A model generated the notes under the pieces. That model saw only the letters and a program-made list of their open reading frames with translations, was not told where the DNA came from and made no database searches. DNA of 64,000 bases from Owenia fusiformis (lineage: Eukaryota; Annelida; Polychaeta; Sabellida; Oweniidae), in NCBI GenBank assembly GCA_903813345.2, contig CAIIXF020000006.1, forward strand, positions 32,581,524 through 32,645,523, written 5' to 3'. Within the stretch, counting starts at the first letter, position 1, and every line of letters starts with the position of its first letter. Positions 8,992-21,871 of this stretch are shown here, piece after piece. Made by a program: the position numbers and the translations under genes.

Positions 8992-11900
8992 AAATTGAAA
9001 TTAATGGTCTAAAATGATGTTATAGTTCAAGTTGAACAGAGTGGTGATGTCTCGTGTCATCTCGGGATGACAAGTCTCCGGCTGAGACACACTTAGGATG
9101 AGACCCTCCTCGGACGAGCACTACGAAATAAATTTTTCTCTCTAAAATTGAAATTAATGGTCTAAAATGATGTTATAGTTCAAGTTGAACAGAGTGGTGA
9201 TGTCTCGTGTCATCTCGGGATGACACGTCTCCGGCCGAGACACACTTAGGATGAGACCCTCCTCGGACGAGCGCTACGAAATAAATTTTTCTCTCTAAAA
9301 TTGAAATTAATGGTCTAAAATGATGTTATAGTTCAAGTTGAACAGAGTGGTGATGTCTCGTGTCATCCCGGGATGACACGTCTCTGGCCGAGACACACTT
9401 AGGATGAGACCCTCCTCGGACGAGCGCTACGAAATAAATTTTTCTCTCTAAAATTGAAATTAATGGTCTAAAATGATGTTATAGTTCAAGTTGAACAGAG
9501 TGGTGATGTCTCGTGTCATCTCGGGATGACACGTCTCCGGCCGAGACACACTTAGGATGAGACCCTCCTCGGACGAGCGCTACGAAATAAATTTTTCTCT
9601 CTAAAATTGAAATTAATGGTCTAAAATGATGTTATAGTTCAAGTTGAACAGAGTGGTGATGTCTCGTGTCATCTCGGGATGACACGTCTCCGGCCGAGAC
9701 ACACTTAGGATGAGACCCTCCTCGGACGAGCACCACGAAATAAATTTTTCTCTCTAAAATTGAAATTAATGGTCTAAAATGATGTTATAGTTCAAGTTGA
9801 ACAGAGTGGAGATGTCTCGTGTCATCTCGGGATGACACGTCTCCGGCCGAGACACACTTAGGATGAGACCCTCCTCGGACGAGCGCTACGAAATAAATTT
9901 TTCTCTCTAAAATTGAAATTAATGGTCTAAAATGATGTTATAGTTCAAGTTGAACAGAGTGGTGATGTCTCGTGTCATCTCGGGATGACACGTCTCCGGC
10001 CGAGACACACTTAGGATAAGACCCTCCTCGGACGAGCGCTACGAAATAAATTTATCTCTCTAAAATTGAAATTAATGGTCTAAAATGATGTTATAGTTCA
10101 AGTTGAACAGAGTGGTGATGTCTCGTGTCATCTCGGGATGACACGTCTCCGGCCGAGACACACTTAGGATGAGACCCTCCTCGGACGAGCGCTACGAAAT
10201 AAATTGTTCTCTCTAAAATTGAAATTAATGGTCTAAAATGATGTTATAGTTCAAGTTGAACAGAGTGGTGATGTCTCGTGTCATCTCGGGATGACACGTC
10301 TCCGGCCGAGACACACTTAGGATGAGACCCTCCTCGGACGAGCGCTACGAAATAAATTTTTCTCTCTAAAATTGAAATTAATGGTCTAAAATGATGTTAT
10401 AGTTCAAGTTGAACAGAGTGGTGATGTCTCGTGTCATCTCGGGATGACACGTCTCCGGCCGAGACACACTTAGGATGAGACCCTCCTCGGACGAGCGCTA
10501 CGAAATAAATTTTTCTCTCTAAAATTGAAATTAATGGTCTAAAATGATGTTATAGTTCAAGTTGAACAGAGTTGTGATGTCTCGTGTCATCTCGGGATGA
10601 CACGTCTCCGGCCGAGACACACTTAGGATGAGACCCTCCTCGGACGAGCGCTACGAAATAAATTTTTCTCTCTAAAATTGAAATTAATGGTCTAAAATGA
10701 TGTTATAGTTCAAGTTGAACAGAGTGGTGATGTCTCGTGTCATCTCGGGATGACACGTCTCCGGCCGAGACACACTTAGGATGAGACCCTCCTCGGACGA
10801 GCGCTACGAAATAAATTTTTCTCTCTAAAATTGAAATTAATGGTCTAAAATGATGTTATAGTTCAAGTTGAACAGAGTGGTGATGTCTCGTGTCATCTCG
10901 GGATGACACGTCTCAGGCCGAGACACACTTAGGATGAGACCCTCCTCGGACGAGCGCTACGAAATAAATTTTTCTCTCTAAAATTGAAATTGATGGTCTA
11001 AAATGATGTTATAGTTCAAGTTGAACAGAGTGGTGATGTCTCGTGTCATCTCGGGATGACACGTCTCCAGCCGAGACACACTTAGGATGAGACCCTCCTC
11101 GGACGAGCGCTACGAAATAAATTTTTCTCTCTAAAATTGAAATTAATGGTCTAAAATGATGTTATAGTTCAAGTTGAACAGAGTGGTGATGTCTCGTGTC
11201 ATCTCGGGATGACACGTCTCCGGCCGAGACACACTTAGGATGAGACCCTCCTCGGACGAGCGCTACGAAATAAATTTTTCTCTCTAAAATTGAAATTAAT
11301 GGTCTAAAATGATGTTATAGTTCAAGTTGAACAGAGTGGTGATGTCTCGTGTCATCTCGGGATGACACGTCTCCGGTCGAGACACACTTAGGATGAGACC
11401 CTCCTCGGACGAGCGCTACGAAATAAATTTTTCTCTCTAAAATTGAAATTAATGGTCTAAAATGATGTTATAGTTCAAGTTGAACAGAGTGGTGATGTCT
11501 CGTGTCATCTCGGGATGACACGTCTCCGGCCGAGACATACTTAGGATGTGACCCTCCGATCCTCGGACGAGCGCTACGAAATAAATTTTTCTCTCTAAAA
11601 TTGAAATTAATGGTCTAAAATGATGTTATAGTTCAAGTTGAACAGAGTGGTGATGTCTCGTGTCATCTCGGGATGACACGTCTCCGGCCGAAACACACTT
11701 AGGATGAGACCCTCCTCGGACGAGCGCTACGAAATAAATTTTTCTCTCTAAAATTGAAATTAATGGTCTAAAATGATGTTATAGTTCAAGTTGAACAGAG
11801 TGGTGATGTCTCGTGTCATCTCGGGATGAAACGTCTCCGGCCGAGACACACTTAGGATGAGACCCTCCTCGGAAGAGCGCTACGAAATAAATTTTTCTCT

Positions 11901-14900
11901 GTAAAATTGAAATTAATGGTCTAAAATGATGTTATAGTTCAAGTTGAACAGAGTGGTGATGTCTCGTGTCATCTCGGGATGACACGTCTCCAGCCGAGAC
12001 ACACTTAGGATGAGACCCTCCTCGGACGAGCGCTACGAAATAAATTTTTCTCTCTAAAATTGAAATTAATGGTCTAAAATGATGTCATAGTTCAAGTTGA
12101 ACAGAGTGGTGATGTCTCGTGTCATCTCGGGATGACACGTCTCCGGCCGAGACACACTTAGGATGAGACCCTCCTCGGACGAGCGCTACGAAATAAATTT
12201 TTCTCTCTAAAATTGAAATTAATGGTCTAAAATGATGTTATAGTTCAAGTTGAACAGAGTGGTGATGTCTCGTGTCATCTCGGGATGACACGTCTCCGGC
12301 CGAGACACACTTAGGATGAGACCCTCCTCGGACGAGCGCTACGAAATAAATTTTTCTCTCTAAAATTGAAATTAATGGTCTAAAATGATGTTATAGTTCA
12401 AGTTGAACAGAGTGGTGATGTCTCGTGTCATCTCGGGATGACACGTCTCCGGCCGAGACACACTTAGGATGAGACCCTCCTCGGACGAGCGCTACGAAAT
12501 AAATTTTTCTCTCTAAAATTGAAATTAATGGTCTAAAATGATGTTATAGTTCAAGTTGAACAGAGTGGTGATGTCTCGTGTCATCTCAGGATGACACCTC
12601 TCCGGCCGAGACACACTTAGGATGAGACCCTCCTCGGATGAGCGCTACGAAATAAATTTTTCTCTCTAAAATTGAAATTAATGGTCTAAAATGATGTTAT
12701 AGTTCAAGTTGAACAGAATGGTGATGTCTCGTGTCATCTCGGGATGACACGTCTCCGGCCGAGACACACTTAGGATGAGACCCTCCTCGGACGAGCGCTA
12801 CGAAATAAATTTTTCTCTCTAAAATTGAAATTAATGGTCTAAAATGATGTTATAGTTCAAGTTGAACAGAGTGGTGATGTCTCGTGTCATCTCGGGATGA
12901 CACGTCTCCGGCCGAGACACACTTAGGATGAGACCCTCCTCGGACGAGCGCTACGAAATAAATTTTTCTCTCTAAAATTGAAATTAATGGTCTAAAATGA
13001 TGTTATAGTTCAAGTTGAACAGAGTGGTGATGTCTCGTGTCATCTCGGGATGACACGTCTCCGGCCGAGACACACTTAGGATGAGACCCTCCTCGGACGA
13101 GCGCTACGAAATAAATTTTTCTCTCTAAAATTGAAATTAATGGTCTAAAATGATGTTATAGTTCAAGTTGAACAGAGTGGTGATGTCTCGTGTCATCTCG
13201 GGATGACACGTCTCCGGCCGAGACACACTTAGGATGAGACCCTCCTCGGACGAGCGCTACGAAATAAATTTTTCTCTCTAAAATTGAAATTAATGGTCTA
13301 AAATGATGTTATAGTTCAAGTTGAACAGAGTGGTGATGTCTCGTGTCATCTGGGGATGACACGTCTCCGGCCGAGACACACTTAGGATGAGACCCTCCTC
13401 GGACGAGCGCTACGAAATAAATTTTTCTCTCTAAAATTGAAATTAATGGTCTAAAATGATGTTATAGTTCAAGTTGAACAGAGTGGAGATGTCTCGTGTC
13501 ATCTCGGGATGACACGTCTCCGGCCGAGACACACTTAGGATGAGACCCTCCTCGGACGAGTGCTACGAAATAAATTTTTCTCTCTAAAATTGAAATTAAT
13601 GGTCTAAAATGATGTTATAGTTCAAGTTGAACAGAGTGGTGATGTCTCGTGTCATCTCGGGATGACACGTCTCCGGCCGAGACACACTTAGGATGAGACC
13701 CTCCTCGGACGAGCGCTACGAAATAAATTTTTCTCTCTAAAATTGAAATTAATGGTCTAAAATGATGTTATAGTTCAAGTTGAACAGAGTGGTGATGTCT
13801 CGTGTCATCTCGGGTGACACGTCTCCGGCCGAGACGAGCGCTACGAAATAAATTTTTCTCTCTAAAATTGAAATTAATGGTCTAAAATGATGTTATAGTT
13901 CAGGTTGAACAGAGTGGTGATGTCTTGTGTCATCTCGGAATGACACGTCTCCGGCCGAGACACACTTAGGATGAGACCCTCCTCGGACGAGCACTACGAA
14001 ATAAATTTTTAACTCTAAAATTGAAATTAATGGTCTAAAATGATGTTATAGTTCAAGTTGAACAGAGTGGTGATGTCTCGTGTCATCTCGGGATGACACG
14101 TCTCCGGCCGAGACACACTTAGGATGAGACCCTCCTCGGACGAGCGCTACGAAATAAATTTTTCTCTCTAAAATTGAAATTAATGGTCTAAAATGATGTT
14201 ATAGTTCAAGTTGAACAGAGTGGTGATGTCTCGTGTCATCTCGGGATGACACGTCTCTGGCCGAGACACACTTAGGATGAGACCCTCCTCGGACGAGCGC
14301 TACGAAATAAATTTTTCTCTCTAAAATTGAAATTAATGGTCTAAAATGATGTTATAGTTCAAGTTGAACAGAGTGGTGATGTCTCGTGTCATCTCGGGAT
14401 GACACGTCTCCGGCCGAGACACACTTAGGATGAGACCCTCCTCGGACGAGCGCTACGAAATAAATTTTTCTCTCTAAAATTGAAATTAATGGTCTAAAAT
14501 GATGTTATAGTTCAAGTTGAACAGAGTGGTGATGTCTCGTGTTATCTCGGGATGACACGTCTCCGGCCGAGACACACTTAGGATGAGACCCTCCTCGGAC
14601 GAGCGCTACGAAATAAATTTTTCTCTCTAAAATTGAAATTAATGGTCTAAAATGATGTTATAGTTCAAGTTGAACAGAGTGGTGATGTCTCGTGTCATCT
14701 CGGGATGACACGTCTCCGGCCGAGACACACTTAGAATGAGACCCTCCTCGGACGAGCGCTACGAAATAAATTTTTCTCTCTAAAATTGAAATTAATGGTC
14801 TAAAATGATGTTATAGTTCAAGTTGAACAGAGTGGTGATGTCTCGTGTCATCTCGGGATGACACGTCTCCGGCCGAGACACACTTAGGATGAGACCCTCC

Positions 14901-17900
14901 TCGGACGAGCGCTACGAAATAAATTTTTCTCTCTAAAATTGAAATTAATGGTCTAAAATGATGTTATAGTTCAAGTTGAACAGAGTGGTGATGTCTCGTG
15001 TCATCTCGGGATGACACGTCTCCGGCCGAGACACACTTAGGATGAGACCCTCCTCGGACGAGCGCTACGAAATAAATTTTTCTCTCTAAAATTGAAATTA
15101 ATGGTCTAAAATGATGTTATAGTTCAAGTTGAACAGAGTGGTGATGTCTCGTGTCATCTCGGGATGACACGTCTCCGGCCGAGACACACTTAGGATGAGA
15201 CCCTCCTCGGACGAGCGCTACGAAATAAATTTTTCTCTCTAAAATTGAAATTAATGGTCTAAAATGATGTTATAGTTCAAGTTGAACAGAGTGGTGATGT
15301 CTCGTGTCAACTCGGGATGACACGTCTCCGGCCGAGACACACTTAGGATGAGACCCTCCTCGGACGAGCGCTACGAAATAAATTTTTCTCTCTAAAATTG
15401 AAATTAATGGTCTAAAATGATGTTATAGTTCAAGTTGAACAGAGTGATGATGTCTCGTGTCATCTCGGGATGACACATCTCTGGCCGAGACACACTTAGG
15501 ATGAGACCCTCCTCGGACGAGCGCTACGAAATAAATTTTTCTCTCTAAAATTGAAATTAATGGTCTAAAATGATGTTATAGTTCAAGTTGAACAGAGTGG
15601 TGATGTCTCGTGTCATCTCGGGATGACACGTCTCCGGCCGAGACACACTTAGGATGAGACCCTCCTCGGACGAGCGCTACGAAATAAATTTTTCTCTCTA
15701 AAATTGAAATTAATGGTCTAAAATGATGTTATAGTTCAAGTTGAACAGAGTGGTGATGCCCGTGTCATCTCGGGATGACACGTCTCCGGCCGAGACACAC
15801 TTAGGATGAGACCCTCCTCGGACAAGCGCTACGAAATAAATTTTTCTCTCTAAAATTGAAATTAATGGTCTAAAATGATGTTATAGTTCAAGTTGAACAG
15901 AGTGGTGATGTCTCGTGTCATCTCGGGATGACACGTCTATGGCCGAGACACACTTAGGATGAGACCCTCCTCGGACGAGCGCTACGAAATAAATTTTTCT
16001 CTCTAAAATTGAAATTAATGGTCTAAAATGATGTTATAGTTCAAGTTGAACAGAGTGGTGATGTCTCGTGTCATCTCGGGATGACACGTCTCCGGCCGAG
16101 ACACACTTAGGATGAGACCCTCCTCGGACGAGCGCTACGAAATAAATTTTTCTCTCTAAAATTGAAATTAATGGTCTAAATGATGTTATAGTTCAAGTTG
16201 AACAGAGTGGTGATGTCTCGTGTCATCTCGGGATGACACGTCTCCGGCCGAGACACACTTAGGATGAGACCCTCCTCGGACGAGCGCTACGAAATAAATT
16301 TTTCTCTCTAAAATTGAAATTAATGGTCTAAAATGATGTTATAGTTCAAGTTGAACAGAGTGGTGATGTCTCGTGTCATCTCGGGATGACACGTCTCCGG
16401 CCGAGACACACTTAGGATGAGACCCTCCTCGGACAAGCGCTACGAAATAAATTTTTCTCTCTAAAATTGAAATTAATGGTCTAAAATGATGTTATAGTTC
16501 AAGTTGAACAGAGTGGTGATGTCTCATGTCATCTCGGGATGACACGTCTCCGGCCGAGACACACTTAGGATGAGACCCTCCTCGGACGAGCGCTACGAAA
16601 TAAATTTTTCTCTTTAAAATTGAAATTAATGGTCTAAAATGATGTTATAGTTCAAGTTGAACAGAGTGGTGATGTCTCGTGTCATCTAGGAATGACACGT
16701 CTCCGGCCGAGACACACTTAGGATGAGACCCTCCTCGGACGAGCGCTACGAAATAAATTTTTCTCTCTAAAATTGAAATTAATGGTCTAAAATGATGTTA
16801 TAGTTCAAGTTGAACAGAGTGGTGATGTCTCGTGTCATCTCGGGATGACACGTCTCTGGCCGAGACACACTTAGGATGAGACCCTCCTCGGACGAGCGCT
16901 ACGAAATAAATTTTTCTCTCTAAAATTGAAATTAATGGTCTAAAATGATGTTATAGTTCAAGTTGAACAGAGTGGTGATGTCTCGTGTCATCTCGGGATG
17001 ACACGTCTCCGGCCGAGACACACTTAGGATGAGACCCTCCTCGGACGAGCGCTACGAAATAAATTTTTCTCTCTAAAATTGAAATTAATGGTCTAAAATG
17101 ATGTTATAGTTCAAGTTGAACAGAGTGGTGATGTCTCGTGTCATCTCGGGATGACACGTCTCCGGCCGAGACACACTTAGGATGAGACCCTCCTCGGACG
17201 AGCGCTACGAAATAAATTTTTCTCTCTAAAATTGAAATTAATGGTCTAAAATGATGTTATAGTTCAAGTTGAACAGAGTGGTGATGTCTCGTGTCATCTC
17301 GGGATGACACGTCTCCGGCCGAGACACACTTAGGATGAGACCCTCCTCGGACGAGCGCTACGGAATAAATTTTTCTCTCTAAAATTGAAATTAATGGTCT
17401 AAAATGATGTTATAGTTCAAGTTGAACAGAGTGGTGATGTCTCGTGTCATCTCGGGATGACACGTCTCCGGCCGAGACACACTTAGGATGAGACCCTCCT
17501 CGGATGAGCGCTACGAAATAAATTTTTCTCTCTAAAATTGAAATTAATGGTCTAAAATGATGTTATAGTTCAAGTTGAACAGAGTGGTGATGTCTCGTGT
17601 CATCTCGGGATGACACGTCTCCGGCCGAGACACACTTAGGATGAGACCCTCCTCGGACGAGCGCTACGAAATAAATTTTTCTCTCTAAAATTGAAATTAA
17701 TGGTCTAAAATGATGTTATAGTTCAAGTTGAACAGAGTGGTGATGTCTCGTGTCATCTCGGGATGACACGTCTTCGGCCGAGACACACTTAGGATGAGAC
17801 CCTCCTCGGACGAGCGCTACGAAATAAATTTTTCTCTCTAAAATTGAAATTAATGGTCTAAAATGATGTTATAGTTCAAGTTGAACAGAGTGGTGATGTC

Positions 17901-20900
17901 TCGTGTCATCTCGGGATGACACGTCTCCGGCCGAGACACACTTAGGATGAGACCCTCCTCGGACGAGCGCTACGAAATAAATTTTTCTCTCTAAAATTGA
18001 AATTAATGGTCTAAATGATGTTATAGTTCAAGTTGAACAGAGTGGTGATGTCTCGTGTCATCTCGGGATGACACGTCTCCGGCCGAGACACACTTAGGAT
18101 GAGACCCTCCTCGGACGAGCGCTACGAAATAAATTTTTCTCTCTAAAATTGAAATTAATGGTCTAAAATGATGTTATAGTTCAAGTTGAACAGAGTGGTG
18201 ATGTCTCGTGTCATCTCGGGATGACATGTCTCCGGCCGAGACACACTTAGGATGAGACCCTCCTCGGACGAGCGCTACGAAATAAATTTTTCTCTCTAAA
18301 ATTGAAATTAATGGTCTAAAATGATGTTATAGTTCAAGTTGAACAGAGTGGTGATGTCTCGTGTCATCTCGGGATGACACGTCTATGGCCGAGACACACT
18401 TAGGATGAGACCCTCCTCGGACGAGCGCTACGAAATAAATTTTTCTCTCTAAAATTGAAATTAATGGTCTAAAATGATGTTATAGTTCAAGTTGAACAGA
18501 GTGGTGATGTCTCGTGTCATCTCGTGTCACACACGTCTCCGGCCGAGACACACTTAGGATGAGACCCTCCTCGGACGAGCGCTACGAAATAAATTTTTCT
18601 CTCTAAAATTGAAATTAATGGTCTAAAATGATGTTATAGTTCAAGTTGAACAGAGTGGTGATGTCTCGTGTCATCTCGGGATGACACGTCTCCGGCCGAG
18701 ACACACTTAGGATGAGACCCTCCTCGGACGAGCGCTACGAAATAAATTTTTCTCTCTAAAATTGAAATTAATGGTCTAAAATGATGTTATAGTTCAAGTT
18801 GAACAGAGTGGTGATGTCTCGTGTCATCTCGGGATGACACGTCTCCGGCCGAGACACACTTAGGATGAGACCCTCCTCGGACGAGCGCTATGAAATAAAT
18901 TTTTCTCTCTAAAATTGAAATTAATGGTCTAAAATGATGTTATAGTTCAAGTTGAACAGAGTGGTGATGTCTCGTGTCATCTCGGGATGACACGTCTCCG
19001 GCCGAGACACACTTAGGATGAGACCCTCCTCGGACGAGCGCTACGAAATAAATTTTTCTCTCTAAAATTGAAATTAATGGTCTAAAATGATGTTATAGTT
19101 CAAGTTGAACAGAGTGGTTATGTCTCGTGTCATCTCGGGATGACATGTCTCCGGCCGAGACACACCTCGGATGAGACCCTCCTCGGACGAGCGCTACGAA
19201 ATAAATTTTTCTCTCTAAAATTGAAATTAATGGTCTAAAATGATGTTATAGTTCAAGTTGAACAGAGTGGTGATGTCTCGTGTCATCTCGGGATGACACG
19301 TCTCCGGCCGAGACACACTTAGGATGAGACCCTCCTCGGACGAGCGCTACGAAATAAATTTTTCTCTCTAAAATTGAAATTAATGGTCTAAAATGATGTT
19401 ATAGTTCAAGTTGAACAGAGTGGTGATGTCTCGTGTCATCTCGGGATGACACGTCTCCGGCCGAGACACACTTAGGATGAGACCCTCCTCGGACGAGCGC
19501 TACGAAATAAATTTTTCTCTCTAAAATTGAAATTAATGGTCTTAAATGATGTTATAGTTCAAGTTGAACAGAGTGGTGATGTCTCGTGTCATCTCGGGAT
19601 GACACGTCTCCGGCCGAGACACACTTAGGATGAGACCCTCCTCGGACGAGCGCTACGAAATAAATTTTTCTCTCTAAAATTGAAATTAATGGTCTAAAAT
19701 GATGTTATAGTTCAAGTTGAACAGAGTGGTGATGTCTCGTGTCATCTCAGGATGACACCTCTCCGGCCGAGACACACTTAGGATGAGACCCTCCTCGGAC
19801 GAGCGCTACGAAATAAATTTTTCTCTCTAAAATTGAAATTAATGGTCTAAATGATGTTATAGTTCAAGTTGAACAGAGTGGTGATGTCTCGTGTCATCTC
19901 GGGATGACACGTCTCCGGCCGAGACACACTTAGGATGAGACCCTCCTCGGACGAGCGCTACGAAATAAATTTTTCTCTCTAAAATTGAAATTAATGGTCT
20001 AAAATGATGTTATAGTTCAAGTTGAACAGAGTGGTGATGTCTCGTGTCATCTCGGGATGACACGTCTCCGGCCGAGACACACTTAGGATGAGACCCTCCT
20101 CGGACGAGCGCTACGAAATAAATTTTTCTCTCTAAAATTGAAATTAATGGTCTAAAATGATGTTATAGTTCAAGTTGAACAGAGTGGTGATGTCTCGTGT
20201 CATCTCGGGATGACACGTCTCCGGCCGAGACACACTTAGGATGAGACCCTCCTCGGACGAGCGCTACGAAATAAATTTTTCTCTCTAAAATTGAAATTAA
20301 TGGTCTAAAATGATGTTATAGTTCAAGTTGAACAGAGTGGTGATGTCTCGTGTCATCTCGGGATGACACGTCTCCGGCCGAGACACACTTAGGATCAGAC
20401 CCTCCTCGGACGAGCGCTACGAAATAAATTTTTCTCTCTAAAATTGAAATTAATGGTCTAAAATGATGTTATAGTTCAAGTTGAACAGAGTGGTGATGTC
20501 TCGTGTCATCTCGGGATGACACGTCTCCGGCCGAGACACACTTAGGATGAGACCCTCCTCGAACGAGCGCTACGAAATAAATTTGTCTCTCTAAAATTGA
20601 AATTAATGGTCTAAAATGATGTTATAGTTCAAGTTGAACAGAGTGATGATGTCTCGTGTCATCTCGGGATGACACGTCTCCGGCCGAGACACACTTAGGA
20701 TGAGACCCTCCTCGGACGAGCGCTACGAAATAAATTTTTCTCTCTAAAATTGAAATTAATGGTCTAAAATGATGTTATAGTTCAAGTTGAACAGAGTGGT
20801 GATGTCTCGTGTCATCTCGGGATGACACGTCTCCGGCCGAGACACACTTAGGATGAGACCCTCCTCGGACGAGCGCTACGAAATAAATTTTTCTCTCTAA

Positions 20901-21718
20901 AATTGAAATTAATGGTATAAAATGATGTTATAGTTCAAGTTGAACAGAGTGGTGATGTCTCGTGTCATCTTGGGATGACACGTCGCCGGACGAGACACTC
21001 TTAGGATGAGACCCTCCTCGGATGAGCGGTACGAAATAAATTTTTCTTTCTAAAATTGAAATTAATGGTATAAAATGATGTTATAGTTCAAGTTGAACAG
21101 AGTGGTGATGTCTCGTGTCATCTCGGGATGACACATCGCCGGACGAGACACTCTTAGGATGAGATCCTCCTCGGATGAGCGGTACGAAATAAATTTTTCT
21201 TTCTAAAATTGAAATTAATGGTATAAAATGATGTAATAGTTCAAGTTGAACAGAGTGGTGATGTCTGCTGTCATCTCGGGATGACACATCGCCGGACGAG
21301 ACACTCTTAGGATGAGATCCTCCTCGGATGAGCGGTACGAAATAAATTTTTCTTTCTAAAATTGAAATTAATGGTATAAAATGATGTTATAGTTCAAGTT
21401 GAATAGAGTGGTGATGTCTGGTGTCATCTCGGGATGACACGTCGCCGGACGAGACACTCTTAGGATGAGATCCTCCTCGGATGAGCGGTACGAAATAAAT
21501 TTTTCTTTCTAAAATTGAAATTAATGGAATAAAATGATGTTATAGTTCAAGTTGAACAGAGTGGTGATGTCTGGTGTCATCTCGGGATGACACGTCGCCG
21601 GACGAGACACTCTTAGGATGAGATCCTCCTCGGATGAGCGGTACGAAATAAATTTTTCTTTCTAAAATTGAAATTAATGGTATAAAATGATGTTATAGTT
21701 CAAGTTGAACAGAGTGGT

Positions 21719-21871
21719 GATGTCTGGTGTCATCTCGGGATGACACGTCGCCGGACGAGACACTCTTAGGATGAGATCCTCCTCGGATGAGCGGTACGAA
21801 ATAAATTTTTCTTTCTAAAATTGAAATTAATGGTATAAAATGATGTTATACTTCAAGTTGAACAGAGTGGT
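21719..21871 (+). repeat. Reference type B monomer
   Basis: This is a consensus-like B monomer with the TCTGG variant at position 8. The 8-bp GTGTCATC/GATGACAC dyad is intact. The GTCTC/GAGAC dyad of type A is broken by G32, while a different short stem, CGTC/GACG, becomes possible at positions 28-39. GTTCAAGTTGAAC is present. Confidence 0.8.

Larger units (their letters stand above)
8078..20905 (+). repeat. 153-bp satellite array, subfamily A, forward
   Basis: About 84 head-to-tail monomers with a period of exactly 153 bp (for example TCCTCGG recurs at 8238 and 8391). With numbering from GATGTCT, the type A diagnostic bases are T32, C37, A46, C59, C70, C76, C95 and C117. The monomer is bipartite: a CpG-rich half (about positions 1-80) and an AT-rich half (80-125). 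Most monomers differ from consensus by 0-3 substitutions. Irregular monomers occur at 8980-8991, 11541-11565, 13810-13842 and 18515-18535. No coding potential or embedded gene is seen. Confidence 0.97.

Noticed and set aside
21081-21287. Open frame of 68 codons in the satellite, minus strand
   Set aside because: It exists only because local variants remove stop codons in one monomer pair. Neighbouring monomers do not keep the frame.
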